Positions 53,656 to 64,000 of a stretch of DNA of 64,000 bases are shown here, piece by piece. The position numbers and the translations under genes were made by a program. Source of the stretch: Isoetes taiwanensis (Eukaryota > Streptophyta > Lycopodiopsida > Isoetales > Isoetaceae); contig JAJEKV010000124.1 of NCBI GenBank assembly GCA_021234155.1, positions 498,001-562,000 of the forward strand, in the 5' to 3' direction. Below the pieces are notes generated by a model. It was not told the origin of the DNA, ran no database searches, and saw only the letters and a program-made list of their open reading frames with translations. Position 1 is the stretch's first letter. Each line of letters begins with the position of its first letter.

Positions 53656-55279
53656 TAACGGGTTGAAGATAAATGCACGCTCAATGCCTGTAAAAAAAAA
53701 AGGGAAGAAGGGACCCCCATGAGTCTATGTAATTACTAAAACACCCCTCACGAAGTTTCAAAATTATCAAAATGCCCCTCCCTCAAATAAACGTATTTGA
53801 AATAAATTACCAATTTGTTCTTACATACTTAATTATCAAAATGCCACACAAAACTTAAATATCAAAATACACGTCACATAATGCATTGATTGGGCATGCA
53901 CATTGTGATAGGATACAATGCATGGAGTTATAGGCTCCAATTTAGTGATAATTTTGACTTCGTAATGACTTTGTTGAATTCAAACTTCTATTCTTGAGGC
54001 ATTTAGTGTAGATTGAATAAGATTGGTATGTAAGGCATTTTGGTAATTAAGTTTGGTGTATGAGGGGTATTTTAATAATTAAGTTTGGTGTATAGGGCAT
54101 TTTGGTAATGTATCTTTGTATGTTCATTTTATAGTGAATTTATTTGAGCTTGGTTTGTGTGTGGGGAAACTCACCACATGGCGGCTTCGAGTGGGAATCT
54201 GCAGTTTTTGCCGCAGTGGCCACCCGCAAATTTCCACTCAAAAGTCCGCCGTGGTGAATTCTTTTTCCGACGCGTGGCCTTCACCACCCGTAAATTACTC
54301 CTTGCATGTCGCAAGGGTATAAAAGGTATTTTTTTTCCCTAATTCCTTTTTTTTTTTGCACGCCTCATGTTGAGACTTTCATCGAGGAGGTTTTTTGAAG
54401 TGCCGCTACCCGACATTTGTTTTTGGTTTGGACATGGTTTTGGAGGCTAGGTCACGCGATCTTCCGATGGAGGTAAGTTTTGTGCAAATCTTTTAGGTAC
54501 CCTTCCCCCCTCCCCTCCCCCTCTCTTTTACTTTTCTTTTATTTGCTTCTTCTAACCGCATCTTTTATTTGCTTCTTCTAGGTCAATGATCTTCTCCATG
54601 GTTCAATGGCTCGAGATAGGATCACTTGGCCTCTATTTAATGTAAATGATTCAATGGTTCCCCGATAAGATCACTTGGCCTCTAGGCTTTAAGTTTTTTA
54701 GATTACAAAAGGGTTTCACAAAAATAGTAATATGTTTTGAAAAAGACCCATAAGACTTATAGATCCGCGAGGCACCACATTTGAATGTACTTTCAAATGA
54801 TTAAATTGATAATATCTGAAGTGGAAGGATTGGATCAGTTTACTATGCTTGACCTAGGATTCTAGGTTAAGCCGGACTTTTTTTTTTTACTTTTTCTTTT
54901 ATTTGCTTCTTCTAACTGTATTTTCTCTTAATCTTGCAGGTGTTGGATCTTGCATGTGCTTTTAGGAAAATATTGCGCGAAGTTCGGATAATTTACTGAA
55001 GTTGTCATGAAATCATCTAAGGTTCAAGGTTTAAGGTTTGAGAGCTTTGGGGAGTCATCCGAGGTTCAGTTTGAGGTCCGAGGAGTGCACCGGTAGTGGC
55101 ATGCAATGGACTTAAGTGGATTTATGCTACATTTCAGCGAAGTTTAACAGATTGAAGCTCTAAGCTTGTGCTTTAAGCCGTCAGCATGTGATCCAGTATA
55201 GAAATATGGAGACAGTCATGTCTTTTAGTTGGAGTGTTATATTTCTTGTAATATTATCTAGTAGTTCGATTTGTTTGGA
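53656..55279. other. AT-rich DNA, possible decayed gene, nothing recognised
   Basis: 54030-54110 has two imperfect TTAAGTTTGGTGTATRGGGC repeats. 54171-54258 is an imperfect foldback (CACCACATGGCGGCTTCGAG against TCCGCCGTGGTGA). A short ORF from ATG 54433 (MVLEARSRDLPME) ends at a donor-like GTAAGT, with acceptor-like CTTCTAG|GT and TTGCAG|GT further on, so an old gene with introns is possible. Confidence 0.3.
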
Positions 55280-55706
55280 ATGGATCCTAAAGGCAAAGAA
55301 CCCGAGATTTCATCATTTTTTTCTTTTATGGATCCTCAAGAGGAAATAACAGATCTTGACAAATTCCTTAAAACACATCATACTTCAACGAAATCTCCAA
55401 AGTTTATGGAGGGTGCGTATGAATCGTGGTTTTGATGAAGATTTCAGCAACATTACTAAAGAATCGGATAAGAACATTGATAATGATAGGTTTCTTCCAC
55501 TAATTATGCATGATGTTTACATGGGGGCAAAAGATCTACCCCTGCAAAGTTACAGATTGGGCTACAAAGAAAAGTTTGATGCTTGGAGAACTTTTAAGAA
55601 GATGGACACTTTTGTTGGTAATGAAGGTCTACCTTGGAAATGCTTATTATGTTTATCAAGGCAATGTAAAAACGTTGTGACTAAGATATTTTTTAAGCTA
55701 AGGTGA
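55280..55706 (+). pseudogene. Unrecognised, frameshifted ORF pair
   Basis: ATG 55280 opens MDPKGKEPEISSFFSFMDPQ and stops at 55435. An overlapping frame continues with RGFDEDFSNITKESDKNIDN, PLIMHDVYMGAKDLPLQSYR and FVGNEGLPWKCLLCLSRQC to 55706. One base of frameshift would join them. No family is recognised. Confidence 0.3.
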
Positions 55707-55771
55707 ATTAAGAATTATCTTTTAAGTTTTTTGTTTATAAAGTTTGTAGTCAATGCTAACCCATGGTTGTT

Positions 55772-55843
55772 TTTTTTTTTTTTGAAGAACTGTGTCATCA
55801 ATATATTAAAAGAATGGTAATGTTACAAAGCAAGTGAGGAGGA
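55772..55843 (-). mobile_element. Short retroposed fragment with poly-A tail and target duplication
   Basis: A T run (55770-55783) followed by about 60 bp is the 3' end of a minus-strand retroposon. It is bounded by AACCCATGGTTGTT (55758-55771) and AAACCCATGATGGTTGTT (55843-55860), near-identical target duplications. Too short to name; a LINE tail is likely. Confidence 0.55.
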
Positions 55844-55860
55844 AACCCATGATGGTTGTT

Positions 55861-58180
55861 TTGTTGTAGCCTGAATAATCTTTTCAAGACGCATTGTCAT
55901 AAAAAGCAGGATATGATCATTGAGGAGATGGGAATTGATAGGCCATGATTCAAAATTTTAACTAATCCAATCTTTGGTTGGGCCGTCAAGGCATTTCTTG
56001 GTCTGCAGAACGATCAAAATGTGCAGGGGGTTGGTTTTAAGAAGAAAAAGGCAGCAGAAATTAGTTTCCAAATTGAACAAGACTTGTTGGCTGATAATGA
56101 CCATCAGATTACTCATAATGCAGGTATTTTTTCGTGGTTTATTTTTGTTTGATGTGTAGGTTAAATGTTTTGCTAGGTTAATTAATTAGGTTCATTATAT
56201 GATTGGTGAAGGTTACCGGGCATTGGTTAATTATTTCGCTTTTTTTGTCAAAAGTTACCCAATTTAGCATTTGAGGGCATGTCAACTTTTTGGGGGTATT
56301 TGGGATTGCAATGTTAGCATAAGAAATGATTTGTATGGGGATGCGTGACCATGTATAGGAAAAGAATTTCAAGATCCGGAATACTAGTATGACAAGGTTT
56401 GATGACTCACATTTTGCCTCCAATTTGGAGTTCTGCCGGATTTTGTGGAGACTTACAAGCAGTATGTGAGGCATTTGCGTTTAAAAGGATGGTGAATAGT
56501 CGCCACTCCATTTTCAGTGAACTATTGCGGTTCCAAGATAAAAGCAGTTAGTTTTCTTATTGTATTTTTGTTACTTTAGTTAGTTGCTAACATGTTTATT
56601 CAATTCGCGTATATGTATCGTAAGGTACCAATGTTTGTGAATCGCTTGCAAACTTGGTTCCAATCTATGGGCAATCTCAAGTAGTGATTGTGAGATAATG
56701 AAAAAAAGTGGACACATAACTTTGATATCTAGGTTGTCAATGGCTGGAGTATCGCTTTGAAGCCTCCAGATCGCGATAACAAGTAAGTTGTTTGTTTAGG
56801 AAGGTAGCATCATGATAACAAGTAAGTTGTTTGTTTATTTATGTAATTTGTAATTTCTTTTGACTTTGTGAGCTTCTTCTATGTTTGTTATTCTTTGTAG
56901 GTGTGATAGATCTAAGGATGTTCAAGTTGATTTTTTAATGAATATATTGTCAAGACTGCCTAATGATGATTACTACTAACATGTTATAAAAAGATGTTCT
57001 TCTGCTAGAAGAAATAAATAAAGAAGACTCTCTTTGATGTCTTCGTCAAGTACAAGTTGTCCGACATTACGAGCAATATTGCAGATCCAAAACTTGCGGT
57101 GATGAAATTCCTATGGAGAAACCAAAGAAATCCCAAGTGATTCTTATGCTGAAACTAGCAGATTCCCTCGGCAGAGGAAATCCATTTATCTCAGCATTTA
57201 GATAAAGGCTTCTAGTGATCTTATTTGTGTGAGTTTTATTTTAGTTTTATTAGTAATGTATTTTGTATTTTCTAGGTTGCTCGTCTATTCTACCTAGTTT
57301 ACTTGTTCTATTGTACCTATGAATTTTTTGGAACTGCGGGATGTGACAAACTTAAAAGGCGCATTGATATCAAAAATGATATATGGGAGAAATGTTTTGC
57401 AATCATGTCCCTCGGGCTAGAAGGAGGCCCTATATTTTGAATTCAAACATGTCTAATGCCGGGTGGTTAGTCTTTCATGGGGAGCAACGGCATTGTGTTT
57501 TCCCTATCAATTTTAATTGCAAGTCCCTTTCTGGGCAAGATCGATAAGAGAAAGTGTTTTTATGAGATACAAAGGATGTCTTGAGGGATAATTGGATCGG
57601 TGTCATTATCTTTTGATTCATTTACAAATTTTGAATATGAATTGTTAGTTTTTATCTTAAAACTACATTTCTTTTTCAAAGTGTATTTTTCTCAAATGAA
57701 GTGTTTCAATGAAACAGTTCTTGTTTGAATGTTTCAATGAATCAGTATTTTGAATTAATATTTTATTAGCACGTTTGCACAAACACAAGTTGACACTTTG
57801 AAGCAATTTTAGAGTGTCCACGTTGGACGCAAGTGGGATTTTTTTCCAAGTGGATGCTATTCCAACCATTTGATTTCATCTACGGTGAAGAAAAATACAT
57901 GGAAATTCCAGTGTTCAGGGCGTCGGAAGTTATGCTGGCATTAGAGATTAGAGAGAACGAGAAAAGATGCAGAGCAGAAAAAGAATGGAAAAGACTGCGG
58001 ATTTGAGCGTGTGGGCAAAGATAGTTGGATTTGAGCATAAACGGCCGACGTCCTGAAAGAAACGCTTGGATCAGGGCCTTTTCTAGGTTTTCAAAATGAT
58101 TCAAGAAGAAACGGCAAAGCAACATGGCAGCGAAAATGAAAATGTTAGTTGTAGCGGAAGTGATGAAGATTCGGCTGCGG
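55861..58180. other. No gene recognised
   Basis: Charged fragments such as LLADNDHQITHNAG (56085-56125) and SNMSNAGWLVFHGEQRHCVF (57440-57500) suggest degraded coding DNA. ATAACAAGTAAGTTGTTTGT is directly repeated at about 56776 and 56816. Confidence 0.35.
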
Positions 58181-59660
58181 ATTGCGCATGCCATCTGCAT
58201 ACAGTCGAGCTTTTGGGAAAATTATGGACAAATTCATCCCTCATTCTTCTGTTACAGATACCATGGTAACCCTCCTTGAGTCAATTCCAAATGGTTACGC
58301 CCTATGCTTTCAGCTCAGTTTATTTTTCTGGTGCAGGGACTGGTCTTGGCAGCTCGTAAAAATCTCGTGATTAAAAAGCTAGAAGCAGATGCCACAAAAA
58401 TCCAAGTCGGAAAGTGCATCTTTAAAACGGGAGGTATTTCAACATATTCTGTCTTGCTGGTCAACACAGGGCATTCCGTGTGTGTTCTCAACAATACAGG
58501 TATTTTGCAAGAATAATTGGCTGGAGTTGCACTATCAGCAATAATAAATGCCGCATATGCTGTGTTCAATTTCCTGGTTAGATTTCTTGTTTAGAATTTT
58601 GGAAAAAAATTGTTTAGAATTTTGATAAAAATATGTTACTTCTGGGGTAAAATGCAAGGCCAAACAAATGCTGCTATTTCCGCACTGTTAAATGGACATA
58701 GTACAGGGCCAATGAATGAGCAAATATGGGGGTTGTCAATATAGTGTTATATTTTACAAGTTTTTTCATATAGTAATGAGTTGACGGAATAACTGTTTTT
58801 AAGTTGTATTGCTCAGGACCAACAAAGCGGGAGCTTTCTCAAAAGGACATGTATCGGGGTTTAGCCAAAAAATTGAAACTAAAGGTGCAATGATGTTTTT
58901 GTCTATGAGCATCTTAATATCTTATAATAAGTTTTACTAGCGTGTTTTTGGTTTGTTGATTGATCTATTTGTTTGATCTTATAGACCATAGAGATTAATC
59001 AGTTGTTTTTCTCCCTTTTTATATTGCATGTATGTTTGCAGGATGAAGATGTCAAGTTGGCTCGGTGGTTGCCTTGATGGAGGTAATTCTTTTCTTAAAC
59101 CTTTCAAGGGTATTAGTTTTGTACACTAAGATGAGCTCGATGCTTTTTCTCTACCGCCGCTGAGCACTTTGCCGCTTGTTTGCCATATTAGGCCAACTTC
59201 CGGAGAATTTGACATTCAGAACACAGGAAGAGAAAAGCATTGAGCAAGTTGTATGCATCTTTGTTTCAGTTGATTGCTTTAACCAATCTTCGTTATACCA
59301 AATTTTAGGAGATCCAGATTCTAGAGCAGTCAAGTTGACACAGATTCGGACTCCGTTTTTCGGTCCGCTTTGCCCGCTCCTGAGTTCGTGTTTGGTTCTT
59401 CCCAAAAATCATCTCCCCGTGAATTTTCTCTTTCGAAAAGTCTGCATCCACATTGTATGGGACTATAGTTTGTCCGGTCGCAGGACCTCTTTATTTGAAT
59501 AGCACCTTCTACCTTCCCTACCCGAAGTTCACATCATTTCCAGAGACAGAAACTCATATTTTCCTTTTTATGGTCAAAGCTAATGCAGAATTACATACTA
59601 CATTGGGTAACATGCTGATGGGAATTTATTCAAGTCTGCTTCTTTTCAGGATGTGAATAC
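58181..59660. other. Possible scattered exons, nothing recognised
   Basis: The plus strand has KNLVIKKLEADATKIQVGKC and STYSVLLVNTGHSVCVLNNT (58350-58500), TKRELSQKDMYRGLAKKLK (58820-58880) and a frame at 59176-59502. They may be exons of a decayed gene. I recognise no family and cannot order them. Confidence 0.25.
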
Positions 59661-59664
59661 CGTG

Positions 59665-60690
59665 ATTCGAAATGATACCTAAAAGAGACGTGTTTGCTTG
59701 GAATATAATGATCAGGCTGTATTGCAGGTATGGGTGTTTGAATCAAGCCCTTAGCATGTTTAGGGAAATGCAGCAAGAGGACATTGTTCCAGACAAATTT
59801 ACCTTAACAGGGGTAATAAAAAATCTGCAGTAGCTTAGATGTTGTGAGACTGGAAAGTTTGTACATGCTCACATATCTAAAGGTGGATTTGAGCTGGATG
59901 CCAATGGGCAGTGCAATCCCGCCAACATGTATGGCAAGTGTGGAAGTTTAGGAGGATGCTTGCGGCATTTAGTAAAATTGAGATTGTAATAGAGAGATGG
60001 TAGTTTGACTACCTTGATTGCAGCATATGTAAGAAAGGGCATGAAAATGGAGGGGCTTTCAAGCTTTCAAGAAAATGAAACAAAAGAGGATCAAGAAGCA
60101 AACAAGATCATTCCCCTTACCATGCTGAATGTCTGCTACAATTCACGTTATATTGTATGGCAGGTGGTTACACGCTTTGTATTTTTGAAATACAGAGAAT
60201 TTAGCTTGGATCTTGCATTTCTTGAATGCACTGGTTAGTATGTATGGCAGATGTGGCAGTGTAAAAGATGCTTATGATGTTTTTTATTATAATTCCACAA
60301 GGGCAATGTAATTCGTGGGCGGGCTATAATTGTTGCTAATGTAGAATGGGCAAGCAAAGGGTGCTCTTACTCTTTTCCACTTGATGCAACTTGATAATAT
60401 TCCTGTCAAATAATGTTACTTTTATGGCCATTTCTGGATGCATGTTCTAACATGGAATGTTTAGCCAATGGAAATTAGTACATGCTTATATTATTAGAAA
60501 CAGAGGATTTGAATGGCCTGACACTGCTATATGTAAATGCCCTACAATATGTATGGAAAGTGGAAATCTAATAAATGCATGTTGGATATTTAATAGAATG
60601 TTGGAGCAGAATGTCATATCATGGACTTCAATAATTGCAGTGTATCGCGAAAATGGACATGCCAAAGCTTCTCTGGTAATTTCATCTATT
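59665..60690 (+). pseudogene. Decayed pentatricopeptide-repeat (PPR) gene
   Basis: PKRDVFAWNIMIRLYCRYGC, NQALSMFREMQQEDIVPDKF and TLTGVIK form a clear PPR unit (59675-59820). HAHISKGGFELDANGQ and MYGKCGSLG follow. Further degenerate units contain LTTLIAAYVRKG (about 60010), LVSMYGRCGSVKDAYDVF (about 60235-60280) and MYGKWKS-like words (about 60550). WNxMI and MYxKCG are signatures of plant organelle RNA-binding PPR proteins of the P-L-S class. Many stops and frame changes make it non-functional. Confidence 0.85.
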
Positions 60691-60849
60691 GTCCTATACA
60701 TTCTGTTAGGCAGAAAAGTATTTGACCAAGGAATGAGCCCCATCCCATGGTTATGGGAGAAACATCGTGTGTTCAAGAAACAGATTCAGAGGTTATTCAG
60801 AATCAAGAAAACGTAAAGTTTTGCTTCAAAGGCTGCAAAATAGTTTCCA

Positions 60850-61865
60850 TTAGATTAAGGGAAAATAATCTGGTGGTTCTTTGGGCTTCACAGGTGCAAA
60901 AGGTTTTGTAGGCACCCATGTTTCCATTGCATTGAAAAACGAGGAGATGGAGTTGTTGGTATTGATAATTTTAATGACTATTATGATCCATCCTTGAAAA
61001 GATCCAGGCAGTCTGCTGCTAAAGAATAACATATATGTTGTTGAAGGACATTACTGAAATAGGTCTGCTCAAGAGGCTTTTGATCTTGTTACATTCACTC
61101 ATGTAATGCATCTCACAGCACAGGCAGGTGTTAGATATGCTCTGCAAAATCTAGCTCATATATCCACAGCAATATTGCTGGCCTTGTTACACTATTTGAA
61201 GCATGTAAAGTTGCAAAATTCCCAACCTGCAGTTGTTTGGGCTTCTTCAAGCTGTGTATGGATTAAACACTAAAAGTTCCTTTCTTAGAGGCTGACAGAA
61301 CTGATAAAACCAACCAGTTTGTATGCTGCTACTAAGCAGGAGAGAAATTACTGCACCATATATAATCATATATATGGATTGTCTATGACTGGTTTGAGGT
61401 TTTTTACTGTATATGGTCCTTGGGAAGACCTGACATGGGCTTACTTTTTTTCTACAAAGGATATACTCAAAGGAGGGCGATCGACATTTATCAAGCCCAA
61501 ATCAAGTTGATTTAGCACGTGACTTTACATACATAATGACATTGTTTCAGGGATGCTTAAGATCAATTGATACTGCAACAAAGAGCACTGAAGTGGAGGT
61601 AAGAAAAAAGGACCGCACTATAGGGGTCTTTAATCTTGGCAATAACCAATAGAGTCCCTGTGCCTACTTTTAGTTGATATTCTGGAGTAGCACCTGGAAA
61701 TGCAAAGGCCATAAGAAACAAGATGCCAAGGAATGGTGATGTCCCTTATACTTCATGCAAATATAAGCCTTGCCCATGCAGAGTTAGGTTTTGGAGTCCT
61801 GTAACAAATTTGCAGACTGGGCCTGGAAGAAATTTTGAATGGTATTTGTCATATTATGAACTTTC
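60850..61865 (+). pseudogene. Decayed UDP-glucuronate 4-epimerase (GAE) gene
   Basis: The parent enzyme converts UDP-glucuronate to UDP-galacturonate for pectin in the Golgi. Visible pieces in order: [16 protein letters not shown] (nucleotide-binding Gly-rich loop, 60889-60935), [20 protein letters not shown] after a frame change, FTHVMHLTAQAGVRYALQN, SNIAGLVTLFEACK, VWASSS-like and SLYAATKQ (Tyr-x3-Lys, 61317), YNHIYGLSMTGLRFFTVYGP, FFSTKDILKGG, GCLRSIDTATKSTE, KMPRNGDVPYT, and finally WYLSYY. At least five stops or frameshifts. The copy is intron-free, as GAE genes usually are, so it cannot be called a processed copy on that ground. Confidence 0.88.
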
Positions 61866-63830
61866 TGGCACTGAAGTCTGAGAGAATCAAACATCTGACA
61901 TCTTCTGCTCACTGACATGATCATATGTCTGTTTGACAAGACTTATTGTGTGGCTGTTTCAGGTAATTTGTAAATATTTGAGAATTTTTACAACCTATTT
62001 TAAAACATTTTGGCACAGGGGTTATACATTCTGGGTGTACATAACAGGAATTGATTTTAATTGAATTGTTGAGCAGGAAAGAGATGTTCAAAAAGTTGTC
62101 TGTTTTTATTTAGATTGGCTTCATGTCCTTATGGATGGTAAAATGCTAAGAGTTGCTTAATCTATTGAAATAGCTGTATCTGTTGAAATTTCCTTTTGTT
62201 TTTAATTAGAAGTCAGTATTGCACATGAAGGAGGTATAGGTTGGAACTGATTGTTGATAAATTCTACTTAGAGCTTTTACTCCTAAAATTTCCCGGTTGC
62301 AAGTGCCGAGATTTGTTAATGCTCATGCTGTTTAGAATGTTTTGTGGATGGAAATTGCCAGTATCTGTTTGTTCCTCGTTTCTTAATTAGAGGTACATGA
62401 ACGGTGTATATGATGATTAGTTAGGAAAGGACTCATTATTTTGTGATGGACTCCATACTTTTAAAGGGAAGAGATTAGTTGGGAAGAGACTAATGGCTTT
62501 TATTACAGAATAATTTTTGGGTGGCAAAAACTAGTTTGTCCTACATGGACTTGGACTTTGTGAACAATCCTTCTCTTCCATTTTCATTTTTCTCTCTCTC
62601 TAAGATAAGTGGAAAGATTGTAATTTCATTGTGAGGTCTTAGCCTAACCTATATTTGTAAACGAAATCTAAACCTTTGTAATTATGCCATTATTCTTTTT
62701 ATTCTTTTCTGAGACACCTCAAAATTTTTGCTGATCTTTTCCTCACCATCCTCGCAAATTTTTTTTTCAATGCACGTATGTAATGCTTGAGGAATCGTTG
62801 GATTATCTTCCCTTAGCTTCTTTCTTCTCATTTAGGAACCAAAAAATTACGTACTTCTTTCTATGTAATGCTTCTAATCGGTTGGATTGTCAGCGAGGCT
62901 TTTAAATCCAATTGGACAACATCCTAAGATCTGGATTGAACCATATGGAAGAATTTCAATGATGTGTGGCGAATATATATCTGTTTGTAAGCCCTTCTTC
63001 CTTTTTTAGGCCACATGTCAAACTTTAAATATACAATCTATAGGGCTAATATACATCCATCATAAAACGAATTTAATGTTTACAAAATCAACAAGATCAT
63101 TTTATTGTCTACTACACGTGGTAGAGTAGCACTGTATTTTATGCGCACTCTTTCAACAACGCATCTTTGTTTCAAATATGTAACATTTTCTCGCTTTAAT
63201 TCCAAAGTTTTCAGATATGTTTAAGTGAAATATTAGGTCATTAAATATTTTCGCATTTTTCCATTTCATACTCCACAAAAACATACCATTAAGAATAGTA
63301 TTGTTCTTACACGTGAAGATGTTTATTTACTTGCTATTTCAATCAAAATTCGAATGTAGAAATAAAATAGAATCCAGATTGTTAGAAAATTAAAAAGAAC
63401 ATTATCTAAAACATGTAATTTTTATGAATAGTAACTAATCTAAAGCATATATTTCTAAAAAGTAATAAACGTGCTTTTTGACTGGTTTAAATTTAATGTA
63501 ATATCGGTCAAATGGCTTTGCGTCCAAGATCCGCCTGAAATTTCAAATTTAAATCACTTCAAAATAACTTAGAAAAACTACCTATAATTTTCAAGTAAAT
63601 TTTTGTGGTGTAAGGGATAAGGTAATTTTAAAACTCAGGGTACTTTTGGGTTATTTTTGGTAGTTTTCCGAAAAATGCAAAGCATTCTCCCCAAATGTAA
63701 CGGCAAAAGAAAAGGGCATTTCCTCTTCCAGCTGCGCGCGGCGCTCAATAAAACGAAAGGCAGTTACTACTGCTACAGGTAGCAACGGATAATCTTTTTA
63801 CCCCAAATTCCTCTAGTGGAGCCTCTTCTT
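61866..63830. other. AT-rich DNA, no gene recognised
   Basis: No ORF with coding character. Around 63700 the GC content rises (GCTGCGCGCGGCGCTC), which may mark a promoter for the ORF at the right edge. Confidence 0.4.
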
Positions 63831-64000
63831 ATGTCCCTTCCCTATCCAGGTTTGCCCGGTTTACACCCCTTGGTTATGCCAGCCCCTACCTCTGCATCCC
63901 CTGCTTCACCCTCCATCCCTACATTCCTCCTCCTTGCCTCCATGAATTTCGATATGGATCATGCCTTTTTCCCCATCATTTTTGCTTGTTTGATCCATAT
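63831..64000 (+). CDS. Possible gene start running off the right edge
   Basis: An ATG at 63831 opens a frame with no stop to the window end (about 56 codons): MSLPYPGLPGLHPL, a Pro/Ser/Ala-rich stretch, then FLLLASMNFDMDHAFFPIIF. A GC-rich patch lies 100 bp upstream. Short and low-complexity, so coding status is uncertain. Confidence 0.25.
   Translation, partial: MSLPYPGLPGLHPLVMPAPTSASPASPSIPTFLLLASMNFDMDHAFFPIIFACLIH

Noticed and set aside
1-64000. CRISPR arrays, bacterial operons or organellar genes
   Set aside because: No spaced identical repeats, no Shine-Dalgarno-spaced gene clusters and no rRNA, tRNA or plastid genes were seen.

Overview
The window looks like nuclear DNA of a land plant with a large, repeat-packed genome. 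The evidence is plant-type Ty1/copia and chromodomain Ty3/gypsy elements primed by initiator tRNA-Met, hAT transposons, a decayed pentatricopeptide-repeat (PPR) gene and a decayed UDP-glucuronate 4-epimerase. A two-exon gene fragment with an ETCCCQYHLH motif at the left edge is of a type I associate with seed-free plants, so a fern or other seed-free plant is my best guess, but this is unproven. No intact host gene can be demonstrated.

Layout. 1-1115: minus-strand fragment of the CCC-motif gene, running off the left edge. 1175-5025: AT-rich DNA with one tandem duplication. 5037-5380: a SINE with 11-bp target-site duplications. 5450-8139 and 8151-9683 plus 53180-53655: a very large inverted repeat. 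Its left arm carries a decayed ORF with HUH-endonuclease-like motifs and conserved stem-loops.

Inside the right arm sits a stack of insertions about 43.5 kb long. Gypsy-1 (plus strand, 9684-53179) has its 5' LTR split by a 12-kb composite insertion (10719-22732). That insertion holds a non-autonomous hAT element, an unrecognised 178-codon ORF, a decayed copia element, microsatellites, a TA-flanked MITE and foldbacks. The Gypsy-1 integrase is split by an hAT transposon (29175-49905) with 8-bp target duplications and matching terminal inverted repeats. That hAT, whose BED, DUF659 and dimerisation domains are readable on the minus strand, is itself split by Gypsy-2 (minus strand, 36059-49717). 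Order of events: inverted-repeat element, then Gypsy-1, then hAT, then Gypsy-2. Each step is supported by sequence that rejoins across the insertion.

53656-64000: AT-rich DNA with short unrecognised ORFs, a retroposed tail fragment, a PPR pseudogene, a GAE pseudogene, and a possible gene start at the right edge.

The elements are mostly broken by stops and frameshifts. Some of the damage between repeat copies is clustered at GC-rich CNG-type sites and may be base-calling error rather than real decay. The most unusual items are the HUH-like inverted-repeat element with its tRNA-T-arm-like minihelices, the palindrome-plus-TATA modules in the Gypsy-2 leader, the extra ORFs before gag in Gypsy-1, and a tandem pair of identical 171-bp hairpins.
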